DNA from: Serratia nevei
GTDB lineage: Bacteria > Pseudomonadota > Gammaproteobacteria > Enterobacterales > Enterobacteriaceae
DNA: 64,000 bases
Assembly (NCBI RefSeq): GCF_024160145.1
Contig: NZ_JAMYWQ010000001.1
Span: forward strand, 356,413 to 420,412
Direction: 5' to 3'
Part shown: positions 26,127 to 34,988 of the stretch, one piece after another
Numbering within the stretch: position 1 is the stretch's first letter
How the letters are laid out: the number at the start of each line of letters is the position of its first letter
The notes under the pieces: model-generated
Told to the model about the DNA's origin: nothing
Seen by the model: the letters and a program-made list of their open reading frames with translations, nothing else
The model's database searches: none
Program-made: the position numbers and the translations under genes

Positions 26127-27659
26127 ATGAAAAAATCGTTAGTCGCTGTCAGCGTCATTGTGGTTCTTGGCGCAGCATGGACCGGGGCATCCTGGTACAC
26201 CGGGAAACTGATCGAGCAGCACATGGGCGAAGTCGTGGACAACGCCAACGGCCAGCTGAAAGCTTACCTGCCGAAAGCCGGCGTGAAGCTGAGCTATGAA
26301 AATTACCAACGCGGCCTGTTCAACAGCCAGGTACGTCTGGTTCTGCGCTCCGACGGCAGCGATGCCGCCAACGGCGCGGAACTGAAGCCCGGTGATGAAG
26401 TGGCCTTCCTGGAAACCATCGACCACGGTCCGTTCCCCTTCGCTCAGCTGAAGAAATTCAACCTGCTGCCGAGCATGGCGTCGGTGCATACCCAGCTGGA
26501 AAACACCCCGGCGGTAAAAGGTCTGTTTGAGGTAACCAAAGGCAAATCGCTGTTTACCGCCGATTCGCGCATCTCGTACAGCGGCGATACCGCGTCCGCC
26601 ATCGACATTATCCCGCTGGAGTACCAGAAGGATAAATCCTCGCTGAAATTCAGCGGCGCCACCCTCAATGCCGACGTTTCCAGCGATCTGAAGAACCTCG
26701 TGCTCGACGCCAACAGCGATAGCATCGTGGTGAGCAGCCCGAACGCCTTCGGCCAAAACGAACAGATCACCTTCCAGGGCTTTAACCTGAAAGGTAACAG
26801 CAACGAGAGCAAGTTCGGCGTTAAGCTCGGCGATCAGACGCTGACGCTGAAGCAGTTCAAACTGGCTATCGACGGCAAAGACGCCGTGGCGCTGGACGGT
26901 TTCAACCTGGTGAGCAAGTTCGGCGAGCAAGGCAGCAGCAACATTGGCGGTCAGATCGACTACACCATGGACGCGCTCAAGGTCCAGGGCAACGACTTCG
27001 GCGCCGGTAAACTGACGCTGAAAATCGACAACGTGGACGGCAAAGCGCTGAAAGACTTCGCCGATAGCTACAACCAGCAGGCCATGGCGCTGTTGCAGCA
27101 GGGTGAGAACCTGGATCCGGACGTCTACGAACAGCAGACTACCGAGATGCTGCAAAAGAACCTGCCGCTGCTGCTGAAAGGCAACCCGACCCTCAGCATC
27201 GCCCCGCTGAGCTGGAAAAACGGCAAGGGTGAAAGCACCTTCACGCTGGATCTGGCGCTGACCGATCCGAGCCAGACCGGTTCTCCGGCCGAATCGCCGG
27301 ACCAGATGGTCGCACGCGTGGTGAAAAAGCTGGATCTTAGCCTGACCATTCCGGAAGCGATGGCTACCGAAGTGACCGCGAAAACCGCGCTGTTGCAGGG
27401 TTACAATGAAGAAGACGCGCAGAAACTGGCGCAGCAGCAAGTGCAAGGCCTGGCGGCGATGGGCCAGATGTTCAAGCTGACCACCCAGAAAGACGGCGTG
27501 ATCGCGAGCAAATTCCACTATGCCGACAATCAGGTTGATCTGAACGGCAACAAGATGTCGTTGCAGGAGTTCATCGGCCAGTTCGGCCTGCTGGGCGCCC
27601 CGGCGGAAGACGACGAACCGGCGCAGGATGCACAGCCTGCTCCGGCACCGGCGCAGTAA
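26127..27659 (+). CDS. ydgA: YdgA family protein (DUF945)
   Basis: 510 residues, against 502 in E. coli YdgA. One N-terminal hydrophobic segment (about 4-22, VAVSVIVVLGAAWTGASWYTG) anchors a large beta-rich exported domain. Features of the family include YENYQRGLFNSQVRLVL and DHGPFPFAQLK (about 85-110). The tail is Pro/Ala/Glu-rich. YdgA is an inner-membrane or periplasmic protein of unsettled role. The order manA - ydgA is as in E. coli. Confidence 0.9.
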   Translation: MKKSLVAVSVIVVLGAAWTGASWYTGKLIEQHMGEVVDNANGQLKAYLPKAGVKLSYENYQRGLFNSQVRLVLRSDGSDAANGAELKPGDEVAFLETIDHGPFPFAQLKKFNLLPSMASVHTQLENTPAVKGLFEVTKGKSLFTADSRISYSGDTASAIDIIPLEYQKDKSSLKFSGATLNADVSSDLKNLVLDANSDSIVVSSPNAFGQNEQITFQGFNLKGNSNESKFGVKLGDQTLTLKQFKLAIDGKDAVALDGFNLVSKFGEQGSSNIGGQIDYTMDALKVQGNDFGAGKLTLKIDNVDGKALKDFADSYNQQAMALLQQGENLDPDVYEQQTTEMLQKNLPLLLKGNPTLSIAPLSWKNGKGESTFTLDLALTDPSQTGSPAESPDQMVARVVKKLDLSLTIPEAMATEVTAKTALLQGYNEEDAQKLAQQQVQGLAAMGQMFKLTTQKDGVIASKFHYADNQVDLNGNKMSLQEFIGQFGLLGAPAEDDEPAQDAQPAPAPAQ

Positions 27660-27677
27660 CCGCCTGAAAGCATGAAA

Positions 27678-27705
27678 AGGGCCCCTTCCGGGGCCCTGTT
27701 TATTT
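27678..27705 (+). terminator. Terminator after ydgA
   Basis: Arms AGGGCCCC (27678-27685) and GGGGCCCT (27690-27697), with a TTCC loop, are followed by GTTTATTTA. It lies between the convergent ydgA and serine-hydrolase genes. Confidence 0.75.
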
Positions 27706-28855
27706 ACACCGCGTAAACCGCATTGCGGATCTGCTGCGGATAGTGGCCGCACATGCCTTCGAACGCCGTATTGGTCAAGACCACCACGCTCAGCTGCGCC
27801 TGAGGATCAAAGAACCAGCTGTGACCATAAACCCCGCCCCAGGCCTGCGTGCCCGCATGCTGCGGCGTATCTGCCGCTTCGGCATCCACCAGCAGCGCCC
27901 CGCAAAATCCCCATCCCCAACCTGGCCCTTGCGTTTGCGCTTCGGCACCGACGTGCGGACTGTGCAGCAAGGCCACCGTTTCCGGCTGCAGAATGCCCTG
28001 TCCGCCGGTGCGCAGTACCTCCACCAACCGCAGCACATCATCGGCGTCCCCCACCATGCCCGCGCCACCGGAAGGAAAGGCTGCGGCGTCAAACGCGCGT
28101 GCCGGCGAGAATTCGACCTCGGCGCCCATTCCCTCCGGCAGCGCCACCCGCACGCTTTCATACATGCGCTGCGGCCCTTGCGGTGTGTTGTAATAAGGCG
28201 TCGCCAGGTTTGCGGCGTCCGTCGCATAAAATGCGGTATTGCCCAATCCCAACGGCTGCGCCACCCATTCGATAAACAGCTGCGGCAGCGGCATACCCGC
28301 TGCCCGCTCCAGCACGGCACCGAGCACGTCGATCGCCAGCGAATAGGCGAAACGCGCTCCCGGTGCCGACAGCAACGGCGCCTGGGCCAACAGCCGCAGG
28401 TTTTGCTCCAGCGTCAGCGTCGACAGCTCCACGCCGTCCTGAATGCCTAATCGGTGATAAATGCCCCCCTGCGGCTGATTCAGCCGGTAATCCAGCCCGG
28501 CGGTATGGCTCAGCAAATGACGGATTTTGATCGCCGGGCGACGGCCATCGGCCAGCGCCGGGGTAAACCACGGCAGCCACTCGCTGACCGCATCGTCCAG
28601 GCCCAGCATGCCCCGTTCAATCAGGCGCAGCGCTGCCAGCGCGGTATAGGGCTTGGAAACCGACGACAGCCGAAACTGCGTTTCCCGCCGCATCGGCCGC
28701 CGTGCCTCGCGATCGGCATCCCCTGCCGCCCCGGCGTAGCAAATCTCGCCCTGCCGCGCCACCAGCACCACGCTGCCGACAATGCGCCCTTCGGCCATCG
28801 CCTGTTGATCGATCGCCGCGATCCGTTCTGTTAACGCCAGATGTTCAGCCGACAT
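27704..28855 (-). CDS. Serine hydrolase, class C beta-lactamase-fold (esterase family VIII-like)
   Basis: 383 residues. The active-site SxxK is SVSK (about 65-68, in RLSSVSKPYTALAALRLIERG), and HLLSHTAGLDY is typical of the family. Tyr in FAYSLAID (about 175) is at the place of YxN. The third KTG motif is replaced by HSW (VYGHSWFFDPQ), as in esterase-type members rather than true beta-lactamases. It has no signal peptide and is probably cytoplasmic, with an ester or amide substrate unknown. It is divergent from a LysR gene 102 bases away. Confidence 0.82.
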   Translation of the reverse strand: MSAEHLALTERIAAIDQQAMAEGRIVGSVVLVARQGEICYAGAAGDADREARRPMRRETQFRLSSVSKPYTALAALRLIERGMLGLDDAVSEWLPWFTPALADGRRPAIKIRHLLSHTAGLDYRLNQPQGGIYHRLGIQDGVELSTLTLEQNLRLLAQAPLLSAPGARFAYSLAIDVLGAVLERAAGMPLPQLFIEWVAQPLGLGNTAFYATDAANLATPYYNTPQGPQRMYESVRVALPEGMGAEVEFSPARAFDAAAFPSGGAGMVGDADDVLRLVEVLRTGGQGILQPETVALLHSPHVGAEAQTQGPGWGWGFCGALLVDAEAADTPQHAGTQAWGGVYGHSWFFDPQAQLSVVVLTNTAFEGMCGHYPQQIRNAVYAV

Positions 28856-28957
28856 GATTCTCGTCTCTCTAAAGGAAAGTAAAATCAGTCTAGAAGGTTA
28901 TTCATAAAATTAAATAGGGCATAATTTAATGAATCATTAAGCACAGGTTAGCAATCT

Positions 28958-29866
28958 ATGAGTTCACTCCTGCAGCTGCTGCCCTATTTCGAAGCCGTCG
29001 CGCGCCTGGGCAACTTTACCCGTGCGGCCAGCCAGCTCGGCGTCACGCCACCGGCGGTGTCGCAAAACATTCAGGCGCTGGAGAATCAGCTGGGGGTACG
29101 GCTGTTCCACCGTACCAGCCGCTCGGTGCGCCTCAGCGACGAGGGCCGGATGTTCTATCAGAAAGTGTCGCCGGCGATGAACCAGATCGACGTGGCGGCG
29201 GACGACGTGCGCACCCTGGGCGCTCAGCCGGCGGGCCTGCTGCGCATCACGCTGCCGCAGCTGGCCGCCACCTTACTGGTGATGCCGCACCTGGCGGCGT
29301 TTCAGCGGCGCTATCCCGAAGTGCAGCTGGAGCTGTTTACCGAAGACCGCTTTTCCGATCTGGTGCTGGGCAGCTTCGATGCCGGCATTCGCATGCACGC
29401 CATGCTGCCAAAAGACATGATCGCCGTGCCGATCGACAACGGCCAGCGACGGGTGCTGGTCGCCTCGCCCGACTATCTGGCGCGTTGCGGCGTTCCGGCC
29501 ACGCCGGACGATCTGCCTGCTCACCACTGCCTGCGCTACCGTTTCCCCGGCAGCGGCAAACTTGAACCCTGGTATTTTAGCCTGGGCGACGATGAACGCG
29601 CGCTGGACGTCAGCGGCAGTTTGATTTTTAACGAAGATCGGCTGATCAAAGATGCGGCGTTGGCGGGCCTGGGTATCGCACAGCGTTTTCAGGGCACGGT
29701 GTTGCAGGCGCTGGCGCAGGGGCAACTGGTGGAAGTGCTGCCGGGTTACGCCAGCGAAGCGTCGGGCTTTTTCATCTACTTTCCCGCCGGCAAGCATCTG
29801 CCACTCAAGCTGCGCGCCTTTATCGATTTCATGCGCGAGCGGCGTGAACGGCAGCATCGCGGGTAG
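28958..29866 (+). CDS. LysR-family transcriptional regulator
   Basis: 302 residues. The helix-turn-helix is at about 5-64 (LLPYFEAVARLGNFTRAASQL, TPPAVSQNIQALENQLG), followed by an effector domain like the aminotransferase/CrgA-type LysR group (DAGIRMHAMLPKDMIAVPI). It is divergent from the serine hydrolase and probably regulates it. Its stop lies inside a long inverted repeat shared with ampC. Confidence 0.86.
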   Translation: MSSLLQLLPYFEAVARLGNFTRAASQLGVTPPAVSQNIQALENQLGVRLFHRTSRSVRLSDEGRMFYQKVSPAMNQIDVAADDVRTLGAQPAGLLRITLPQLAATLLVMPHLAAFQRRYPEVQLELFTEDRFSDLVLGSFDAGIRMHAMLPKDMIAVPIDNGQRRVLVASPDYLARCGVPATPDDLPAHHCLRYRFPGSGKLEPWYFSLGDDERALDVSGSLIFNEDRLIKDAALAGLGIAQRFQGTVLQALAQGQLVEVLPGYASEASGFFIYFPAGKHLPLKLRAFIDFMRERRERQHRG

Positions 29867-29891
29867 GGGCGCCCCGCCGGCGCCCCTACCC
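29861..29891. terminator. Long perfect hairpin between the LysR gene and ampC
   Basis: GGGTAGGGGCGCC (29861-29873) pairs perfectly with GGCGCCCCTACCC (29879-29891) around a 5-base loop. The left arm includes the LysR stop codon and the right arm ends 1 base before the ampC stop. There is no T-run on either strand, so it may act as a bidirectional block or protect 3' ends. Confidence 0.6.
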
Positions 29892-29892
29892 G

Positions 29893-31029
29893 TCAGCGCT
29901 TATCCAGCGCCTGCACGATGCGGTAAGTCGCCTCGACGCGATCGTCGTTCGGGAACCACTTGTTGGCCAGCATCACCACGGCGATATTCTTCGCCGGGAT
30001 AAATACCGCGTAGGTGGAGAAACCGCCGGTGGAGCCGGTTTTGTTATACCAGCCGGCGCGCAATTCCGGCTGCGGCGGCGTGATGGCGGTGGCCGGCGTG
30101 CCGTTCATGATCATCCCGGCGTTGTTGCCTTCAATCAAACGCGACAGTTTCACCGGATACGGGTAGTTCTCCCACATCAGATCCTGCGTGAACGCGCCCG
30201 CCTTGTAATAACCGACGTGCGTCGCGGCCAGCGCGTCGCGCCACGGCTGCGCTACCTTCACCTGCTGCAGGTTGGCGTCCAGATAGCGAATCAGATCGCG
30301 GGCGTTGGACTTGATGCCGTAAGACTCGGCGTCCAGCGGGCCGGGATTGACCCGCACCGGCTTATCGTCCTTGCTGTAACCCTGCGCATAGTTGGCCATC
30401 TGCGCCGCCGGTACCTGCACGTAGGTGTGGCTCATGCCCAGCGCCGGCAGCATCCCCTGTTCCATCGCCTGGATAAACGGCTGATCGAGGCTCTTGGCGG
30501 CGATCATCCCCAGCATGCCGATGCCGAGGTTGGAATAGACGCGGTAGCTGCCCGCCGGGTGTTTCGGCTGCCAGGCCCGGTAGTAGGCCATCAGTTGGGC
30601 GTTGTCGGTCACATCATCCGGCACGAACAGCGGCAGGCCGGAGGTGTGGGTCGCCAGATTCAGCAGGCTGACGCCGTCGAAGGCGCTGCCGCGCAGTTCG
30701 GGCAGGTAGTGGCTGGCCGGGTCTTTAAACGACAGTTTGCCCTGCTGCTGCGCATAGACCGCCAGCGTCGCGGTGAAGGTTTTGCTCAGCGAGCCCACTT
30801 CGAACAGCGTCTGCTCGGTGATCGGTTTACCGGTCTGCTTCGAGGCGACGCCATACGGGTAAATCTGCTGTTTGCCGTCGACCGACACGGCGATCGCCAT
30901 GCCCGGCACGCCGTATTTTTTCATCAACGGCTGAATAACGGCGTCGATATCCTGCTGCTGCGCGGCGTGCGCGGTCGGCAGGATCAGTGCGGCGATCAGC
31001 GCGGCCGCCAGGCGGTTCATTTTCGTCAT
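29893..31029 (-). CDS. ampC: Class C beta-lactamase AmpC (S. marcescens SRT/SST type)
   Basis: 378 residues with a 22-residue signal peptide (cleavage after AHA/A). Class C motifs are SLSK (Ser80), YSN (Tyr165) and KTG ([12 protein letters not shown]). The sequence fits, from memory, the chromosomal AmpC of S. marcescens. Precursor position 235 (mature 213, in LDAESYG) is Glu, the non-expanded form; Lys there is reported in SRT-1 with higher activity on oxyimino-cephalosporins. It acts in the periplasm on cephalosporins and penicillins. It is divergent from ampR and has a long leader. Start at 31029 is chosen for the signal peptide. Confidence 0.96.
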   Translation of the reverse strand: MTKMNRLAAALIAALILPTAHAAQQQDIDAVIQPLMKKYGVPGMAIAVSVDGKQQIYPYGVASKQTGKPITEQTLFEVGSLSKTFTATLAVYAQQQGKLSFKDPASHYLPELRGSAFDGVSLLNLATHTSGLPLFVPDDVTDNAQLMAYYRAWQPKHPAGSYRVYSNLGIGMLGMIAAKSLDQPFIQAMEQGMLPALGMSHTYVQVPAAQMANYAQGYSKDDKPVRVNPGPLDAESYGIKSNARDLIRYLDANLQQVKVAQPWRDALAATHVGYYKAGAFTQDLMWENYPYPVKLSRLIEGNNAGMIMNGTPATAITPPQPELRAGWYNKTGSTGGFSTYAVFIPAKNIAVVMLANKWFPNDDRVEATYRIVQALDKR

Positions 31030-31158
31030 GATAGAGGCTCTTAGGTTGCAGGGCATCGGCCGCGGCCAAAAGTTTTTATTGGCGTTATATACGGCGCTTT
31101 CCCTGATGGATGATGTCATTCCTTTACGGCTGCCGTGACACTCTAAGCAGCCGCGCCA

Positions 31159-31187
31159 AATATCGGATTTTGTCGCCGGGTTGACAA
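31159..31187 (-). promoter_or_regulatory. ampC promoter and long untranslated leader
   Basis: On the minus strand, TTGTCA (31187-31182) and GATATT (31164-31159) are separated by 17 bases, a good sigma-70 promoter. The predicted start near 31152 gives a leader of about 120 bases to the ampC ATG, close to the roughly 126-base structured leader reported for S. marcescens ampC. AmpR should bind just upstream, between -35 and the ampR start. Confidence 0.75.
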
Positions 31188-31235
31188 GCGATAATAATTT
31201 CAGCCAGCATAAAGAAAAACTTATGGCTATCGACA

Positions 31236-32117
31236 ATGCGTAATCGACTTCCCCTCAACGCCCTGCGGGCGTTCGAATCCTCCGCTCGTCACCTGAACTT
31301 CACCCGCGCCGGCCTGGAGCTGAGGGTGACCCAGGCCGCCGTCAGCCAGCAGGTGCGCATGCTGGAAGAACAGCTGGGCATTCAGCTGTTCCGCCGTCTG
31401 CCGCGCGGGCTCGATCTGACCGAAGAGGGCCAGGCGCTGCTGCCGGTGTTGAGCGACGCCTTCGACCGCATCGAGGCGGTGCTGCAGCAGTTCGAAGGCG
31501 GGCATTTCCACGAGGTGCTGACGGTAGCGGTGGTCGGCACTTTCGCCGTCGGCTGGCTGATGCCGCGGCTGGCGGCGTTCCGCACGGCGCACCCGTTTAT
31601 CGATCTGCGGGTGCTCACCCACAACAACCTGGTCAATCTGTCGGCCGACGGCATGGATTTCGCCATCCGCTTCGGCGAAGGGCTATGGCCCGCCACCTGC
31701 AATATCAAGCTGTTCGACGCGCCGCTGACGGTGCTCTGCCCGCCGGCGGTCGCCGCGCGCCTGCGCACGCCGCAGGATCTGCAGCATGAGCTACTGATGC
31801 GCACCTACCGCAAGGATGAATGGGAGCACTGGTTCGCGGCGGCACAGGTGACGCCGTGGCGGATCAACGGCCCGGTGTTCGACTCGTCAAGGCTGATGGT
31901 GGAAGGCGCGATCCAGTGCGACGGCGTGGCGCTGGCGCCGGTCAGCATGTTCCGTCGCGAACTGGCGGCCGGCGTGCTGCAGCGGCCGTTCGCCGCCGAG
32001 GCCGCGCTCGGCGCCTATTGGCTGACCCATTTGAAATCGCGGGATCTGACGCCGGCGATGAAAACCTTTATCGGCTGGATCCGCCGGGAGGCGGAAGAGG
32101 AACAGCAGCAGGGCTAG
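31236..32117 (+). CDS. ampR: AmpR, LysR-type regulator of ampC
   Basis: 293 residues. The helix-turn-helix [23 protein letters not shown] and [22 protein letters not shown] (about 8-55) and the effector domain ending in [23 protein letters not shown] match AmpR of Enterobacterales. AmpR senses cell-wall muropeptides (anhMurNAc-peptides inducing, UDP-MurNAc-pentapeptide repressing) and induces ampC. It is divergent from ampC across 206 bases. The stop overlaps the convergent malI stop by 4 bases. A NagZ-like GH3 gene, which could affect muropeptide pools, lies 12 kb away. Confidence 0.94.
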   Translation: MRNRLPLNALRAFESSARHLNFTRAGLELRVTQAAVSQQVRMLEEQLGIQLFRRLPRGLDLTEEGQALLPVLSDAFDRIEAVLQQFEGGHFHEVLTVAVVGTFAVGWLMPRLAAFRTAHPFIDLRVLTHNNLVNLSADGMDFAIRFGEGLWPATCNIKLFDAPLTVLCPPAVAARLRTPQDLQHELLMRTYRKDEWEHWFAAAQVTPWRINGPVFDSSRLMVEGAIQCDGVALAPVSMFRRELAAGVLQRPFAAEAALGAYWLTHLKSRDLTPAMKTFIGWIRREAEEEQQQG

Positions 32118-33145
32118 GCGGAACCGCGCCGGATCAGCGTCGGCGGCAGAATGACGTTCTGCGCCGGCAGGTCGGCGTCACCGATGCGCTGCAGCAGGCG
32201 CGCGGCGGCGCTGCGCCCCACTTCCCGCGCCGAGCTGGAGACGAAGGTCAGCGGCGGTTCGGTCAGTTCGGCCTCCGGCACGTCGCCGAAGCCGATCAGC
32301 GCCACCTGCCGCCCGTAGTAGGCGTCGACTCCGTCCGAACCGATGCTGCGGCCGCTGCGCGCCAGGCCAAAATAGGCGCCGAGCGCCACCGATGCCTTGT
32401 GGCAGACGATGGCAGTAATGTTCGGGTAATGGCGCAGCAGCAGCTCCGCCGCTTCCGCCGCCTGGCGCTGCCGGCAATCGCACTCGACGATCCATTCGCT
32501 GCGAAACGGCAGGCCGTACTGGAGCAGCGTGGCGCAAAAGCCACCCAGCCGCTCGGCGCGCGTCAATGAGTCGCTCTGACCGCCGAGGTAGGCGATTTGG
32601 CTGTGACCGCGCTTGATCAAAAATTCGGTGGCCAGCTTGGCGGCCTGCATGTTGTCCGGCCGCACCACGTCCACGCCATCGAGACCGCTGGAGCGCGCCA
32701 CGCAGACCAGCGGTACGCCCTGCTCGGCCGCCTTCTCCTTCAGGCCCGCCGCCGCGCGAATGCCGCCCGCCAGCACGATGCCGTCGACGCCCTGCGCCAG
32801 CAGCGCGTCAAACGCCCGCTGCAGGCCCTGGCCATCGCGCCCGCTCTGCGTCAAAAACAGCAGCTTGTCATGCGCCTCCAGCGCTTCGCTCAGCCCGGCG
32901 GTCATTTCGGCATAGAAGGGTTCGCAGATGTCGCGCAGAATAAGGCCTATCACCCCGGATTCCCCGCTCCGCAACGTCGCCGCCTGGCGATTGCGCACGT
33001 AGCCCAGCAGCTCTATCGCCTGATTGACCTTTTCGACGGTGGTCGGCGAAATGCGCCCCTTGCCGCTCAACACCAGGGAAACCGTGGTGACCGAGACGCC
33101 CGCCTGCTGCGCCACGTCGGTGATGGTGATCTTTTTGATGCTCAT
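32114..33145 (-). CDS. malI: MalI, LacI-family repressor of malXY
   Basis: 343 residues. The LacI-type helix-turn-helix is at about 6-30 (ITITDVAQQAGVSVTTVSLVLSGKGRIS), the hinge helix near 50-60, and a periplasmic-binding-protein-like effector domain follows from about 63. It is divergent from malX, with two perfect or near-perfect TAAAACGTTTTA palindromes in between, as E. coli MalI uses. Start at 33145 (MSIKKITITDVA) is typical. The inducer is unknown in E. coli too. Confidence 0.92.
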   Translation of the reverse strand: MSIKKITITDVAQQAGVSVTTVSLVLSGKGRISPTTVEKVNQAIELLGYVRNRQAATLRSGESGVIGLILRDICEPFYAEMTAGLSEALEAHDKLLFLTQSGRDGQGLQRAFDALLAQGVDGIVLAGGIRAAAGLKEKAAEQGVPLVCVARSSGLDGVDVVRPDNMQAAKLATEFLIKRGHSQIAYLGGQSDSLTRAERLGGFCATLLQYGLPFRSEWIVECDCRQRQAAEAAELLLRHYPNITAIVCHKASVALGAYFGLARSGRSIGSDGVDAYYGRQVALIGFGDVPEAELTEPPLTFVSSSAREVGRSAAARLLQRIGDADLPAQNVILPPTLIRRGSA

Positions 33146-33214
33146 AGTCTCTGCGAACCCGTTCCTGGGCAACCCGCGCCGTAATGATCAAGGGTATACC
33201 GAATCCGTTAGCTC

Positions 33215-33230
33215 AGTAAAACGTTTTACT
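33215..33230. promoter_or_regulatory. MalI operator proximal to malI
   Basis: AGTAAAACGTTTTACT is a perfect 16-base palindrome with the LacI-type central CG. It lies 70 bases before the malI start and probably serves autoregulation. Confidence 0.85.
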
Positions 33231-33292
33231 GCCCGCCGCATTGTCGCCAAAAACCGGGCGGCAGATTTGTGATTGGCGGCGCATTTTTGCTA

Positions 33293-33308
33293 GGTAAAAC
33301 GTTTTATC
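33293..33308. promoter_or_regulatory. MalI operator proximal to malX
   Basis: GGTAAAACGTTTTATC differs at one position from the perfect GATAAAACGTTTTATC reported for E. coli MalI. It lies 60 bases before the malX start and is centred 78 bases from the other operator. Confidence 0.85.
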
Positions 33309-33368
33309 TTCTTTTTACCTAATCAGAAGCCCCCTTTTTGCTCGTCTTTACGCCAGGAGAAGTCGGTT

Positions 33369-34988
33369 ATGTCCGCAGCCAACAAACCAAAAATCACCCT
33401 CTGGGAGTTCTTCCAGAGCCTGGGCAAAACCTTCATGTTGCCCGTCGCCTTGCTCTCTTTCTGCGGCATCATGCTGGGGATCGGCAGCTCGCTGAGCAGC
33501 CGCGACGTGATCGCCCTGATGCCGTTTATCGGCCACCCACTCTTCCAACTGGTCTTCACCTGGATGAGCAAGGTAGGCTCCTTCGCCTTCAGCTTCCTGC
33601 CGGTGATGTTCGCCATCGCCATTCCACTGGGTATGGCGCGCGAGAACAAGGGCGTCGCCGCCTTCTCCGGCTTCGTCGGCTTCGCCGTGCTGAATCTGGC
33701 CACCAATTTCTACCTGACCGCCGCCGGCGTGCTGCCCACCAGCGATCCGCTGGTGCTGAAGGCCAACAACATCCAGAACATTCTCGGCATTCAATCGATC
33801 GATACCGGCATCCTCGGCGCGGTGATCGTCGGTATCATCGTCTATCTGCTGCATGAGCGTTTTCACACTATCCGCCTGCCGGACGCGCTGGCATTCTTCG
33901 GCGGCACGCGCTTCGTGCCGATCGTGACCACCCTGGTCCTGGGCCTGTGCGGCCTGGTGATCCCGCTGATCTGGCCGTGGTTCGCCGCCGGCATTACCGG
34001 CCTGGGCCGCGTGATCAACGGCGCCGGCATCTTCGGCCCGATGATTTTCGGCACCGGCGAACGCCTGCTGCTGCCGTTCGGCCTGCACCACATTCTGGTG
34101 GCGTTGATCCGCTTTACTGAAGCGGGCGGCACCCTGGAAGTGTGCGGCCACAGCGTCAGCGGCGCCCTGACCATCTTCCAGGCGCAGCTCTCCTGCCCGA
34201 CCACCACCGGCTTCGCCGAAAGCGCCACCCGCTTCCTGTCGCAGGGTAAAATGCCGGCGTTCCTCGGGGGCCTGCCGGGGGCGGCGCTGGCGATGTATCA
34301 CTGCGCCAAACCGGAGAACCGCCATAAAATCAAAGGGCTGTTGATTTCCGGCGTGGTAGCTTGCGTGGTTGGCGGCACCACCGAGCCGATCGAGTTCCTG
34401 TTCCTGTTCGTCGCGCCGTTCCTCTATCTGATCCACGCACTGCTCACCGGGTTGGGTTTTACCGTGATGGCGCTGCTGGGCGTGACCATCGGCAACACCG
34501 ACGGCAATATCATCGACTTCGTGGTGTTCGGCATTCTGCACGGCACCGCCACCAAGTGGTATCTGGTGCCGGTGGTGGCCGCCGTCTGGTTCGTCGGCTA
34601 TTACGCCATTTTCCGTTTCGCCATCCAGCGCTTTAACATCAAAACGCCGGGCCGCGACGGCGACGGCGCCGTCAGCCAGAGCGCGCCGAGCGGCGCGGTG
34701 GGGAAATCCGGCTACAACGCGCCGGCAATTTTGGCGGCGCTCGGCGGCCCGGACAACATCATCACGCTGGACAACTGCATCACCCGCCTGCGCCTGTCGG
34801 TCAACGACATGAGCCGGGTGGACGACGCGGCGCTGAAGGCCAACCGCGCCATCGGCGTGGTGCATCTCAACGATCATAATCTGCAGGTGGTGATCGGCCC
34901 GCAGGTGCAATCGGTGAAGGATGAATTAGACTCACTGATAGCCACGGCGCACCCTGCCGTGGCGCTGCAGGGAGCCACCCATGTTTGA
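33369..34988 (+). CDS. malX: MalX, PTS EIICB component (glucose/maltose type)
   Basis: 539 residues. The EIIC membrane domain (about 10-430, ten or so segments) has GTGERLLLPFGLHHIL and GGTTEPIEFLFLF. A linker (about 430-455) precedes an EIIB domain with the phosphorylated Cys in DNCITRLRLS (about 478). E. coli MalX (530 aa) can carry glucose and maltose, but its natural substrate is unknown. It would need EIIA-Glc from elsewhere. Its 3' end overlaps malY by 8 bases, and MalI operators lie upstream. Confidence 0.93.
   Translation: MSAANKPKITLWEFFQSLGKTFMLPVALLSFCGIMLGIGSSLSSRDVIALMPFIGHPLFQLVFTWMSKVGSFAFSFLPVMFAIAIPLGMARENKGVAAFSGFVGFAVLNLATNFYLTAAGVLPTSDPLVLKANNIQNILGIQSIDTGILGAVIVGIIVYLLHERFHTIRLPDALAFFGGTRFVPIVTTLVLGLCGLVIPLIWPWFAAGITGLGRVINGAGIFGPMIFGTGERLLLPFGLHHILVALIRFTEAGGTLEVCGHSVSGALTIFQAQLSCPTTTGFAESATRFLSQGKMPAFLGGLPGAALAMYHCAKPENRHKIKGLLISGVVACVVGGTTEPIEFLFLFVAPFLYLIHALLTGLGFTVMALLGVTIGNTDGNIIDFVVFGILHGTATKWYLVPVVAAVWFVGYYAIFRFAIQRFNIKTPGRDGDGAVSQSAPSGAVGKSGYNAPAILAALGGPDNIITLDNCITRLRLSVNDMSRVDDAALKANRAIGVVHLNDHNLQVVIGPQVQSVKDELDSLIATAHPAVALQGATHV

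Noticed and set aside
26139..27752. 537-codon open frame antisense to ydgA
   Set aside because: Shadow of a well-supported gene; no start signal or recognisable domain.
28181..28200. Second Ter-like sequence (core TGTTGTAAT)
   Set aside because: Four positions deviate from the Ter consensus and it lies inside a coding region.
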